Made by a program: the position numbers and the translations under genes
Shown here: positions 1 to 8,314 of the stretch, in pieces
How positions within the stretch are numbered: the first letter of the stretch is position 1
How the letters are laid out: every line of letters starts with the position of its first letter
Notes under the pieces: generated by a model
What the model was told of the DNA's origin: nothing
Database searches by the model: none
The model's input: the letters and a program-made list of their open reading frames with translations, nothing else
From: Pseudosporangium ferrugineum
Lineage (GTDB): Bacteria; Actinomycetota; Actinomycetes; Mycobacteriales; Micromonosporaceae
Length of the DNA: 64,000 nucleotides
Assembly (NCBI RefSeq): GCF_003002065.1
Contig: NZ_PVZG01000023.1
Location: 1-64,000, forward strand
Direction of reading: 5' to 3'

Positions 1-2
1 AA

Positions 3-47
3 GAGGGTGTCCAGGTCTTGCGTCACAACACGATCTTGGACACCCTC
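3..47. repeat. Inverted repeat with 11-bp perfect arms
   Basis: Arms at 3-13 (GAGGGTGTCCA) and 37-47 pair perfectly around a 23-nt loop. It could be the terminator of a gene lying before the window, or an end of a mobile element; nothing inside the window decides between them. Confidence 0.5.
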
Positions 48-134
48 CCTTCGTACCCAAGACATCGACCCCTGACATCGGAACTACTCGTCTAGGCTTG
101 GTGGCGGTCCCGCCGGCTCCTCGAGGGGAAGACG

Positions 135-575
135 ATGATCACGATCTCGCGCACCTTCACCGCCGCGGCCGCCCCCGATCCGGTGCTGGCCTACCTGCGG
201 GACCTGGCCAACGCCGACGAGTGGGACCCCGCCGCGCGGCGCACGGTGCGCACCGGCGCCGGACCGCTCGCCGTCGGCGCGACCTGGCACAAGGAGTCGC
301 GCATCCTCGGCGTCACCACCGAGCTGACGTACACGCTCGTCGCGGCGGACGCGGAGACGCTGGTCTTCGCCGGCCGCAACGAGGGCGCCACGTCGACCGA
401 GGCGCTGCGGGTGCGCCCGGCCGCGGGCGGCAGCGAGGTCAGCTTCCACGTCGAGCTGGAGCTGCACGGCCTCGCGAAGCTGGCCACCCCGATCCTGCGG
501 GCGGAGTTCGAGAAGCTCGGCACCCGGACCGCGGCCCGCCTCGCCGCGGTCCTGGGCCGGCTCGCCCCGGCCTGA
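135..575 (+). CDS. SRPBCC-family (START-like) protein
   Basis: A 146-residue protein with the length and pattern of the polyketide cyclase/dehydrase-like SRPBCC fold: an N-terminal strand with SRTFTAAAAPDPVLAYLRD, a central segment with W..ESRILG and a C-terminal amphipathic helix ending in AARLAAVLGRLA. The family binds hydrophobic ligands in a deep pocket; the ligand cannot be read here. The ATG follows a GAGGGGAAG ribosome site at about 122-130. It stands alone on the plus strand and is followed by a GC-rich stretch that carries a degraded second copy of its own 3' end. Confidence 0.75.
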   Translation: MITISRTFTAAAAPDPVLAYLRDLANADEWDPAARRTVRTGAGPLAVGATWHKESRILGVTTELTYTLVAADAETLVFAGRNEGATSTEALRVRPAAGGSEVSFHVELELHGLAKLATPILRAEFEKLGTRTAARLAAVLGRLAPA

Positions 576-708
576 GCCACACCCACCGGCAGCCCGCCGC
601 ACCGCAGCCCTGCGCCCCGCCTGCGCCCCGGCCGGCCTCGCCGCAGTCCTGCCCCGCCGGCAGCTCGGCCGCAGCCCGCCTCGCCGCGGTCCTGAGCCGG
701 CTCGCCCC
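531..708 (+). repeat. Duplicated 3' end of the SRPBCC gene
   Basis: Positions 531-568, the end of the coding sequence, recur at 671-708 with two mismatches in 38 bases. A more degraded third similarity lies near 625-660. The 163 bp between the SRPBCC stop and the convergent SDR stop hold only this repeat material; no other gene is visible there. Confidence 0.7.
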
Positions 709-738
709 TTCCGGCAGCCGGCCCCGGGCGGCGGGCGG

Positions 739-1599
739 TTACCGGTTCGCGGGCCGGGGCCAGGCCGGCGCCCCGGTGATCTCCGTGGTGCGCTGCCACA
801 GCCGCGCGCCGAAGGCCGCGTCCGTGACGGCGGGGTGTTGCGGGTGCTGACGCTCCAGTCTGTTGTAGAAGACGTCCCGGAGATCGGCCTGATCCGCGGT
901 GGCGATCGCCACGAGCGGCTCGGCGCCCTCCTCGGGAGAGTTGGTGAGCAGGCGGACGGGCGTGTACCTCTTCACCACGGTGACGAGCCGCGAGCCGCGG
1001 TCGAGGCCGGACCGGACGGTCCCGGGGTGGAACGCGGTGGCGGTCGCCGTCGCGGGCAGCCGGCGGTTGAGCTCGGCGGCATGCGCCAGATCGGCGAGCT
1101 TCGAGTTGTTGTACGCCCGCAGCTGCCGGTATCGCCCCCGGGTGCCGCCGAGATCGTCCAGGTCGAGCCGCCCGTGCCGGTAGAGGCTGGAGCTGGTGGT
1201 GATGATGCGGGCCGCGGGCGACTCGAGCAGGGCATCTCTGAGCAGCGCCGTCAGGAGGAACGGGGACAGGTAGTTGACCTGCATCGTCATCTCGTGGCCG
1301 TCCGGGGTCAGCTGCCGCCGCGCCGACGTGAAACCGGCGTTGTTGGCCAGGATGTCGATGCGTGGGGCGTGCTCCAACAGGTCGTCCGCCAGCTTGCGCA
1401 CCTCGGCGAAGCTCGAGAAGTCGGCGCAGAAGGCCGTACCGCCGATCTCGTCCGCGACAGCCCCGGTCCGGTCCACCGCCCGGCCCACCACGACCACCTT
1501 CGCGCCGAGCCCGGCCAGACGCCGGGCCGCGGCCGCACCCACCCCAGAACTCGCACCGGTCACCACCGCGGTCGTGCCGAGCAGACTCTCCCTCGTCAT
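739..1599 (-). CDS. SDR-family NAD(P)-dependent oxidoreductase
   Basis: A 286-residue short-chain dehydrogenase. The Rossmann glycine motif TGASSGVG lies near residue 15, NNAGF near residue 90, and the catalytic Y-x-x-x-K as YNNSK after a TTSSS serine segment. The overall pattern resembles retinol-dehydrogenase-like SDRs; the substrate is unknown. The chosen ATG has no Shine-Dalgarno sequence but a TAGCGT box ends 7 nt before it, as for a leaderless message. It diverges from the MmyB-type regulator across 102 bp, a pairing in which the regulator commonly controls the SDR. Confidence 0.88.
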   Translation of the reverse strand: MTRESLLGTTAVVTGASSGVGAAAARRLAGLGAKVVVVGRAVDRTGAVADEIGGTAFCADFSSFAEVRKLADDLLEHAPRIDILANNAGFTSARRQLTPDGHEMTMQVNYLSPFLLTALLRDALLESPAARIITTSSSLYRHGRLDLDDLGGTRGRYRQLRAYNNSKLADLAHAAELNRRLPATATATAFHPGTVRSGLDRGSRLVTVVKRYTPVRLLTNSPEEGAEPLVAIATADQADLRDVFYNRLERQHPQHPAVTDAAFGARLWQRTTEITGAPAWPRPANR

Positions 1600-1701
1600 T
1601 GCGACGACGCTAGGCCGGGACGGTCCGCCGGTGGAGAGGGCGGAATGTCCTGGTACTACCGGCCCCAGGCTCCCGGGTCGCCGCGCCGCTATCCTCGGAT
1701 C

Positions 1702-2625
1702 ATGGTCAGGCCGGACCCGAAGGTGCTCGGCGCCTATCTGCGGGCGCGCCGGGAGCGGCTGCGCCCCGCCGATGTCGGCCTGCCCGAGACCGCCCGGCGG
1801 CGGGTCCCGGGCCTGCGCCGCGAGGAGATCGCGATGCTCGCCGGGATCAGCGCCGACTACTACCTGGGCCTGGAGCAGGGGCGGGACCGCCGGCCGTCGG
1901 CGGAGGTCCTCGCGGCGCTCGCCCGGGCCCTGCGCCTGGACGACGCCGCGACCCGGCACCTGTTCGCGCTCGCCGGACTGTCCTGGCCGTCGCGCCGGCC
2001 GGCCCGGCGGCCGCAGGTCTCCCCCGGCCTGCGGCAGCTCATCGACTCCTGGCCGATGACGCCCGCCTTCGTGCAGACCCACCTCTTCGAGATCCTGGCG
2101 GTGAACCCCCTGGCGCGGGCGCTGTCGCCGCTGCACGTCCCGGGCACCAACCTGGTGCGGGCCGCGTTCCTGGACAACGACGGCCCGATGGGCGAACCCG
2201 ACCTGCGGCCCGATCTCGTGGCCTGCCTGCGCGGACTGGCCGGCGCGGACGTCGACGACCCGGAGCTGACCGAGCTGGTCGGCGAGCTGTCGGCCCGCAG
2301 CGAGCCCTTCCGCCGGATGTGGGCGGAACACGAGGTCCGCGGCCGCACCAATGGGCGGATGACGATCGCCCACCCGCGGGTGGGCGTGCTGGTGCTCGAC
2401 TTCGAGGGGCTGATCGCGCCGTCCGCGCCGGGCCAGCAGATCGTGGTCTACTCCGCCCGGCCGGGCAGCCCGTCCGAAGAGGCCCTGCGCCGCCTCGCCG
2501 GGCTGGCCGGAGCCGGCGACCCGCACCGGCCCGCCCGGCCCGGGCCTCACCCGCCGGCACGCACCGCGACCGCCTCGAGGTACGCCGACGGGATCTTCAC
2601 GGTCCCGTCCGTCGCGACGTCGTAG
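1702..2625 (+). CDS. XRE-family regulator with MmyB-like ligand domain
   Basis: Residues 10-70 form an XRE helix-turn-helix (VPGLRREEIAMLAGISADYYLGLEQ), followed by the MmyB-like sensor region that ends in YSARPGSPSEEALRRLA. This family represses divergent SDR genes in many actinobacteria; control of the SDR at 739-1599 is inferred from position. ATG 1702 lies 6 nt after a TATCCT box at 1690-1695. The protein is 307 residues; the last 35 or so run past the usual family end because the stop lies inside the convergent methyltransferase gene (79-bp overlap). Confidence 0.88.
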   Translation: MVRPDPKVLGAYLRARRERLRPADVGLPETARRRVPGLRREEIAMLAGISADYYLGLEQGRDRRPSAEVLAALARALRLDDAATRHLFALAGLSWPSRRPARRPQVSPGLRQLIDSWPMTPAFVQTHLFEILAVNPLARALSPLHVPGTNLVRAAFLDNDGPMGEPDLRPDLVACLRGLAGADVDDPELTELVGELSARSEPFRRMWAEHEVRGRTNGRMTIAHPRVGVLVLDFEGLIAPSAPGQQIVVYSARPGSPSEEALRRLAGLAGAGDPHRPARPGPHPPARTATASRYADGIFTVPSVATS

Positions 2626-3353
2626 CGGGCCACGAGGTCGACGAGGTCGGCGTACAGGAGCTTGCGGTCGTCCTCGGCGAGGGCCTCGAACGCCTTCAGC
2701 GTGGGTCCGTAGTGGTCCCGGAAGTAGTCGACGAACGCCTCGGCGGTGGCGAAGCGGAACACGAACTCGCGGCGGGCCACGCGCACCTGCGTGACGGAGT
2801 CGCCGAGCAGCTCCCGCAGCCGCGGCTCGCTGCCCCACTCCACCGGCGCGCGCAGGCCCGGCGGGGGCGGCACGCGGCGGCCCACCGTACGGAAAAGGTC
2901 GCCGATGAAGCCGTCCGGGGTCCAGCCGGCCAGCGCGAGCGTCCCGCCCGGCCGGCACACCCGCAGCAGTTCGGCGGCGGCGCGCTCCTGATCGGGGGCG
3001 AACATCACGCCGACCACCGACACCACCGCGTCCCATTCGCCGTCGTCGCACGGCAGGTTCTCCGCGTCGGCCTCCACGAAACGGACCGGCAGGTGCTCGG
3101 CGGCGGCGCGGGCACGGGCACGCTCCAACAGCCCGGGTACGTAGTCCACGCCGACGACCTCGCACAGGCAGCGGGCGGCGGCGATCGCGGCGTTGCCCGT
3201 ACCGGTGGCGACGTCGAGCACCCGCGACCCGGCGGACAGGTCCGCCGCCTGCACGAGCGACTCGGAGATGGGCTGGATGAGGGCGGCGACGGCGCCGTAA
3301 TCGCCGCTCGCCCACGTCTTCTGCTGGCGCGCCTTGACCTCTGAATTCGTCAT
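2547..3353 (-). CDS. Class I SAM-dependent methyltransferase
   Basis: A 268-residue UbiE/Methyltransf_11-type protein. Motif I is VLDVATGTGNAA near residue 46-57, the acidic end of strand 2 is VVGVDYV, and VRFVEADAENLP precedes a strand-4 VSVVGVMFAPD. The C-terminal third is typical of small-molecule methyltransferases, but the acceptor is not predictable. The start is preceded by TACCGT at 3360-3365 (6 nt) rather than a ribosome site. It lies downstream of the LuxR-type regulator on the same strand with a 48-bp gap. Confidence 0.85.
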   Translation of the reverse strand: MTNSEVKARQQKTWASGDYGAVAALIQPISESLVQAADLSAGSRVLDVATGTGNAAIAAARCLCEVVGVDYVPGLLERARARAAAEHLPVRFVEADAENLPCDDGEWDAVVSVVGVMFAPDQERAAAELLRVCRPGGTLALAGWTPDGFIGDLFRTVGRRVPPPPGLRAPVEWGSEPRLRELLGDSVTQVRVARREFVFRFATAEAFVDYFRDHYGPTLKAFEALAEDDRKLLYADLVDLVARYDVATDGTVKIPSAYLEAVAVRAGG

Positions 3354-3401
3354 GACGTGACGGTAGAAACGGCACCGGGGGCGGCGCGTGGGGAGAACTC
3401 C

Positions 3402-5966
3402 CTATCTTGGCCCGGCCGCGCGCCGGGCGGCCGCCGCGGCCTGGCCCCGCGACGTGACGCCGAGCTTGCCGAGCACGGCCGACACGTGGTGGTCGACCGT
3501 CTTCGCCGACAGCGACAGGGCCGCCGCGATCTGCGCGTTGCTCAGCCCCTCGGCGAGCAGCTCCAGCACCTCCCGCTGCCGCGCGGTGAGCCCGGTCGGG
3601 TCGGCCGCGGTCGCCGCGCGCGGCCCCCGCGGCACCTTCGCACCCCGGTCGCGCAGCTCGGCCCGGACGCGGCGGGCGGCGGCGACCGCGCCGAGACCAT
3701 CCATGATGCGTACGGCCTCCGCCGCGTCCTCGTCGTCACCGCAGGCCAGCGCCTCGGCGCGGGCGTAGTCGTAGCCGAGCCACGCCCACTGCTCCGCCGC
3801 GCCGCGCACGTCGCCCTCGAGCAGCAGCCGGTAGGGCGCCGCGATCCCGTCGCTGCTCGCCGCCGCACCCGAGCGCCACAGCCGGAAGGCCAGCTCCCCG
3901 GCGAGCCACGGATGCCCCGACGCCACCGCCATCCGGTAACCGCGCTGCGCCTCGGCCGCCGACCGCCCCGGATCCCCGGCGATCCAATGGTGCTCGGCCA
4001 GCGCCGCCGCGACCGGGCCGACGAACTGCAGCTCGTCCGCCTCGTACGCGGCCGCCGCGGCCTCCCCCAGCACCTCCTCCGCGCCGGGCAGCCCCCGCCG
4101 CGACCGCAGCCGGCCGAGCGTCACCTGCGCCGGGCAGCGGAACGGGCCGGGCTGGTCGGGCCCGGCGATCGCCTGCCCGGCGTCCTCGGCGGCGCCCGGC
4201 CAGTCGCCGCGGGCCAGACGCAGCACCGCGCGGTAGCCGAGCAGGTGGCGCACGTACCCGCCGAGGTCGCGCGCGTCGGTGTAGGCCAGGGCCCGCTCCA
4301 GCACGTCCTCGGCGAGCCCGGGCTGGTGCCACTCGACGGCCTGGCAGGCGCGGTTCACGAGGGCGCGGGCGGCGTGGTCGGTCAGGCCCGCGGCGGCGGC
4401 CGTACGGTGCACCCGGTCGAGCTCCTCCCCACCCGCCGGGTCGCCGCGCTGGAGCCGGAACGAGCCGATCGTGACCCGCGCGTGCGCCTCGGTGTCGAGG
4501 TCGCCGAGCTCACGGGCCAGCGCCACCGCCCGCTCGCCCCAGCCGAGGGCGGTGTCCGCGTCGGCGAGCATGTCGAGCTGCGCCATGTTGCTGTAGGCCA
4601 TCGCGAGCTGCGGGCCCGGCCCGGCGGCCTCGAGCACTTCGACGGCGCGGGTGCCGGCCTCGCGGGCCTGCGCCGTACGCCCGGACCACCACGCCAGCCG
4701 CGACACCCACCGCAGGTTCTCGCCGATCCGGACGGTGTCCCCGGCCGCCTCGCGCAGCGCCAGCGCCTCCTGCCGGGCGCCGAGCCCCTCCCCGTTGAGG
4801 CCGGCCAGGTGCGCGACCGTCGCGTACGCCTCCAGCAGGCCGGCCCGCGCCGGCCCGGTGACCCCGGCGGCGTGCCGCAACGCCGTCTCGTAGTGCGCCG
4901 CGGCCTGCCGGTGGGCGCCCACCTCGGCGGCCCGCCGGGCGGCGACGGGCGCCCAGCGCAGCACGCTCGCGGCGTCCCCGGCGTGGTGGGCGTGGTGCAC
5001 GAGCCGGGCGGGATCCACCCCGGGCCGGCCGGCGAGCCGGTCGAGCACCTCCGCGTGCAGGGCCGCCCGGCGCACCGGCGACAGCGACTCCTCGACCGCC
5101 CGGCGCAACAGCTCGTGGCGGAACCCGACGGCGTCGGCCGAGCCGGTGAGCACGCCACCGGCCAGGCCCTCCTCGACGCCCTCGGCGTGCCCCTCCAGCA
5201 GCGCGGACTCGGCGTGCGACGGCACGACGGCGACCAGCCCGGCCGCGGCCCGCGCGGCCGGGGACAGCGCGGCCAGCCGGGACAGGACCAGGTCGCGGAC
5301 GGTCGCCGGCACCCCGGTCTCCGCGCCGGCCAGCACCTCCGTGACCAGCAGCGGGTTGCCACCGGTCACGCTGTGCACGGCGGCCGGCGGCCGGCCCGCC
5401 CGCCGGGCCAGCTCGGCGACCGCCCCGGCGGACAGCGGCGGCAACGCGATCCGCCGCACCGGCCCGCGCGGCAGCCCGGCGAGGACGGCCCGCAGCTGAT
5501 GGCCGGGCCCGAGCTCGTCGTCGCGGTACGTGAGCAGCAGCAGCGCCCGGCACACGGCCAGCCGCCGCCCGAGGAACGCCACCAGGTCCAGGGTCGCCTC
5601 GTCGGCCCAGTGCAGGTCCTCCAGCACCACCACCGCCCGGCGCCCGGGCAGCGGGCCGTCCAGCTCGTCGAGCAGGGCGTCGAAGACCGCGCCCCGCTCA
5701 CCCCCGGCGACCCGCTCCCGCAGGACACCACCGGTCTGCCGGGCGATGTCGTGCACCGGCCCGAGCGCCCGCGGCGTCAGCAACGGATCGCAGGCACCGC
5801 TCAGAATGCGCGCCCGCCGGCCCACCCGGGCGGCGAAGGCGGCGGCGAGACTCGACTTCCCGGCCCCCGCCTCACCCGCGACGAGCGCGACCCGCCCGCC
5901 GCCGGCCGTGTCGGCCAGCAGCCGGTCCAGCTCGGCCAGCGCGCCGTCGCGTTCGAGCAGCTCCAT
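3402..5966 (-). CDS. Large LuxR-family ATP-binding regulator (LAL/MalT type)
   Basis: An 854-residue regulator. An N-terminal AAA ATPase has Walker A GEAGAGKSS at residues 31-39 and a Walker B-like VVVLEDLHWADEA. The long middle is helical TPR-like repeat, and the last 60 residues are a LuxR helix-turn-helix (LTARQREVLELLAEGLSNAQIA...KTVDHHV). Such proteins are ATP-dependent transcription activators. The ATG lies 8 nt after TAGGCT (complement 5975-5980). No secondary-metabolite cluster adjoins it; its targets are unknown. Confidence 0.9.
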   Translation of the reverse strand: MELLERDGALAELDRLLADTAGGGRVALVAGEAGAGKSSLAAAFAARVGRRARILSGACDPLLTPRALGPVHDIARQTGGVLRERVAGGERGAVFDALLDELDGPLPGRRAVVVLEDLHWADEATLDLVAFLGRRLAVCRALLLLTYRDDELGPGHQLRAVLAGLPRGPVRRIALPPLSAGAVAELARRAGRPPAAVHSVTGGNPLLVTEVLAGAETGVPATVRDLVLSRLAALSPAARAAAGLVAVVPSHAESALLEGHAEGVEEGLAGGVLTGSADAVGFRHELLRRAVEESLSPVRRAALHAEVLDRLAGRPGVDPARLVHHAHHAGDAASVLRWAPVAARRAAEVGAHRQAAAHYETALRHAAGVTGPARAGLLEAYATVAHLAGLNGEGLGARQEALALREAAGDTVRIGENLRWVSRLAWWSGRTAQAREAGTRAVEVLEAAGPGPQLAMAYSNMAQLDMLADADTALGWGERAVALARELGDLDTEAHARVTIGSFRLQRGDPAGGEELDRVHRTAAAAGLTDHAARALVNRACQAVEWHQPGLAEDVLERALAYTDARDLGGYVRHLLGYRAVLRLARGDWPGAAEDAGQAIAGPDQPGPFRCPAQVTLGRLRSRRGLPGAEEVLGEAAAAAYEADELQFVGPVAAALAEHHWIAGDPGRSAAEAQRGYRMAVASGHPWLAGELAFRLWRSGAAASSDGIAAPYRLLLEGDVRGAAEQWAWLGYDYARAEALACGDDEDAAEAVRIMDGLGAVAAARRVRAELRDRGAKVPRGPRAATAADPTGLTARQREVLELLAEGLSNAQIAAALSLSAKTVDHHVSAVLGKLGVTSRGQAAAAARRAAGPR

Positions 5967-5990
5967 GCCCGCCCAGCCTAGTTGGCGGGG

Positions 5991-6896
5991 TCACCAGAGG
6001 TCTGCCGGCAGCAGATTGACCGCCGCGGCGCGTAGTTGGGCGATGTTCTGGGCCACCCAGCCGTCGGTCAGGGATTCGGTGCCGCGCATGGCGGGCTTGG
6101 CGTACAGGTGGAAGTGCAGGTAGTCGAGGCGCAGGCCGACGTCCAGCCAGGGCAGCATGGCCACCGCCGGGTCCGGGAACGGGCGGACGGTCCGGTAGCC
6201 GGCCAGGAAGGCGGGCCAGTGCGGGGTGGCCGCGACCGGGCTCAGGTCCGTGGCCAGGGCGCCGGCGGCGGCCCGGTCCAGGTCGTAGAAGATCAGGCGG
6301 TCGCCGTCGGCGTGCACGTTGTCGAGGGTGACGTCGCCGTGGCAGACGCCGCGTTCCAGGCCGGCGTCGGCGAGCCGGGAGCGCGCCTCCGCGGCGAGGG
6401 CGGCCGTCAGATTCCGGTCCGCGGCGTCCGGCAGCCGGGCGAGCACGTCGTCCAGCAGGGCGAAGACGTCGTACGCGGGCGGCGCGGGAAAGCCGCCGGC
6501 CGCCTCGTGGAACGCGGCCGTGGCCGCCCCGAACCGGTGGTAGAGCGCGTCGTCGCGCGGTTTCGCCGGCCGCGCGCCGGGCACCCACCGCCACAGCGAG
6601 AACTCCCGCGCCCCCTCGGCCGCCGCGACGGTGCCGGACAGTGCGCCGCCGCGCAAGGGAACGCCCTGTGCCACCCCGGCACCGACGTGGGCGGCCAGCC
6701 CGACCTCCCAGGCGGCCCGCTCGTACCCGGCCCGGTAGAGCTTGAGCACGTACCGGCCGGCCGGGGTGTCGACCCGGTAGACGTCGTTGACCAGCGAACG
6801 CAGGAGCACGCAGCCGGAGACCTCCAGCGCGTACTCCCGCGCCACCGTCGCCGCCAGCCAGGCCGGGTCCACGATCGAGCGCAGGGTCGCCACCAT
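5991..6896 (-). CDS. APH/choline-kinase-fold phosphotransferase
   Basis: A 301-residue kinase of the aminoglycoside phosphotransferase fold. YVLKLYRAG supplies the ATP-lysine segment, GVCHGDVTLDNVHADG is the catalytic loop (HGDxxxxN) and FYDLDRA the metal-binding DxD-like segment. Members phosphorylate aminoglycosides, homoserine, choline or similar alcohols; the substrate cannot be assigned. The ATG is preceded by TACGGT 6 nt upstream. It lies 24 bp upstream of the LuxR-type regulator gene on the same strand. Confidence 0.83.
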   Translation of the reverse strand: MVATLRSIVDPAWLAATVAREYALEVSGCVLLRSLVNDVYRVDTPAGRYVLKLYRAGYERAAWEVGLAAHVGAGVAQGVPLRGGALSGTVAAAEGAREFSLWRWVPGARPAKPRDDALYHRFGAATAAFHEAAGGFPAPPAYDVFALLDDVLARLPDAADRNLTAALAAEARSRLADAGLERGVCHGDVTLDNVHADGDRLIFYDLDRAAAGALATDLSPVAATPHWPAFLAGYRTVRPFPDPAVAMLPWLDVGLRLDYLHFHLYAKPAMRGTESLTDGWVAQNIAQLRAAAVNLLPADLW

Positions 6897-6927
6897 GCTG
6901 CGACCGTACGTCGTCGCTCCCCGCCGG

Positions 6928-7740
6928 TCAGGCGGAGCGCCGCTGCCGGGCCGCCTCGTAGAGGGCCACCGTGCCGGCCGCGGCGGCGTTCAGCGAGCTC
7001 GCGGCGCCGGTGATCGGGATCCGCACCATGTGGTCGCACACGTCACGCCAGGCGGCGCTCAGGCCGTGCGTCTCGTTGCCGATCGCCAGCACGGTCGGGC
7101 CGGTCAGGTCGTGCTCGGCGATGTCGACCGGCCCGCGCTCGTCGGTGCCGACGATCTGCACGGGTACGTCCAGCGCCCCCGCCCAGTCCAGCACCTCCCG
7201 ATGGCTCGGCACCCGCACGACCGGCAGGGCGAAGAGCGAGCCGGTGGACGCGCGGACCGCCTTGGGGTCGTACGGGTCGGCGGCGTGCCCGGTGACGATC
7301 ACCCCGGCCGCCCCGAACGCGTCCGCCGAGCGCACCAGCGTGCCGAGGTTGCCCGGGGTGGTGGGCCGGTCGAACACCACCACCAGCGGGTTCGCGCGTA
7401 CGGGCAGCCGGCCCAGGTCGTCCGCGGGCAGCCCGACCACGGCCAGCAGTTCGGGCGCCTCCTCGTCCTTGCCGCCGAGTTCGCGCATCAGCTCGGCGGA
7501 GAGCAGCGCCCGCGGGGCCCCGGCCGTCTCGAGCACGTCCCGCCCCCACCGGGACAGGCCGGGCCCGTCGGCGGTGAGCAGCGTGCGGATCTCCCAGCCG
7601 TGCTCGACGGCCAGCGAGATCGGGCGTACGCCCTGGACCAGGAACTCGCCGGCCCGCTGCCGCTTCGTACGGTTGCCGAGCAGGGCCTGCCACTGCTGGA
7701 AGGCGGCGTTCCGGCTGGTGATCCTCAACGTCCTGGGCAC
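6928..7740 (-). CDS. TrmH/SpoU-family RNA 2'-O-methyltransferase
   Basis: A 270-residue SPOUT methyltransferase. The N-terminal substrate-binding part (FLVQGVRPISLAVEHGW) precedes the knotted catalytic domain with motif 1 DRPTTPGNLGTLVRSADAFG, motif 2 VLAIGNETHGLS and motif 3 VRIPITGAASSLNAAAAGTVALYEAAR. It likely methylates a ribose in rRNA or tRNA; the target nucleotide is unknown. Start is GTG at 7740, 8 nt after TAACCT. The kinase gene follows 31 bp downstream on the same strand. Confidence 0.9.
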   Translation of the reverse strand: MPRTLRITSRNAAFQQWQALLGNRTKRQRAGEFLVQGVRPISLAVEHGWEIRTLLTADGPGLSRWGRDVLETAGAPRALLSAELMRELGGKDEEAPELLAVVGLPADDLGRLPVRANPLVVVFDRPTTPGNLGTLVRSADAFGAAGVIVTGHAADPYDPKAVRASTGSLFALPVVRVPSHREVLDWAGALDVPVQIVGTDERGPVDIAEHDLTGPTVLAIGNETHGLSAAWRDVCDHMVRIPITGAASSLNAAAAGTVALYEAARQRRSA

Positions 7741-7807
7741 GCCGACCGAGGTTACGGCACCTCCGCGCGGCGCCGGTGGGCGAGCCGCAGCGGAGGTGCC
7801 GCACGCC

Positions 7808-8197
7808 TCAGATCTGTGGTTCCGGGTCCTGCGGTAGGTCGGCGAGCCCGGCCCGCAGGTGCCGGTTGTGCCGCGGCTCCTGCTTGGTCTTCGCGTCGTT
7901 CAGGCGCCGGCGCAGGTCGTCACGCACGTCGTTGAGGGCGGCGTGCAGGTCCTCCTCGCCGGAGGTGGTGACGATCTTCTCGCGTCCGGCGATCCAGCAC
8001 TCCAGGGTGACCTTCTGGCCCCGGGCCTCGCGGTCCTTGACGGAGATCTCCAGTTCGGTGGTCTCCGCCGGGAACGTGGCCAGCCGCGCGTCCAGGGTGG
8101 CGAACTGCTCGGCGATCCATTCGCGGTCGCCCTGGGAGAAGCCGGCTCCCGCGCGCAGGCACTGGTCGACGGTGGCTGGTTCTGCCGCGACACTCAT
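7808..8197 (-). CDS. HPF/RaiA-like ribosome-associated protein
   Basis: A 129-residue protein with the beta-alpha-beta-beta-beta-alpha pattern of the S30AE/HPF family: LDARLATFPAETTELEISVKDRE, VTLECWIAGREKIVTTSGEEDLHAALNDVRDDLRRRLNDAKTK. It lacks the long C-terminal dimerisation tail of long HPF proteins. A role in ribosome binding or hibernation is inferred from fold similarity only. A good GGAG site (in AAGGAGACCC) lies just before the ATG at 8197. Confidence 0.72.
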   Translation of the reverse strand: MSVAAEPATVDQCLRAGAGFSQGDREWIAEQFATLDARLATFPAETTELEISVKDREARGQKVTLECWIAGREKIVTTSGEEDLHAALNDVRDDLRRRLNDAKTKQEPRHNRHLRAGLADLPQDPEPQI

Positions 8198-8278
8198 CGG
8201 GTCTCCTTGTCGTCGGAACTAGGTTGATCACCTCCTACCCGTTCCGCACCCGAAATGCACTTCACGTCCGCATCTCCC

Positions 8279-8307
8279 TTGACATCGACATTCATGGATG
8301 GATGAAT
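8279..8307 (+). promoter_or_regulatory. Promoter and palindrome upstream of the GH43 gene
   Basis: TTGACA at 8279-8284 is followed after 17 bp by ATGAAT at 8302-8307, placing the start of transcription at or next to the ATG at 8315. The -10 element is the right arm of an inverted repeat ATTCAT/ATGAAT (8290-8307), so a repressor bound there would block the promoter. This is read from sequence only. Confidence 0.55.
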
Positions 8308-8314
8308 CGGGATC

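Noticed and set aside
3..47. Inverted repeat as the end of an insertion sequence
   Set aside because: No transposase or second end is present in the window and no target duplication can be seen, so only an inverted repeat is reported.
739..3375. An 878-codon minus-strand frame that looks like a fusion upstream of the SDR
   Set aside because: Only the part from 1599 down has SDR motifs. The upstream part is antisense to the XRE regulator or out of frame with the methyltransferase.
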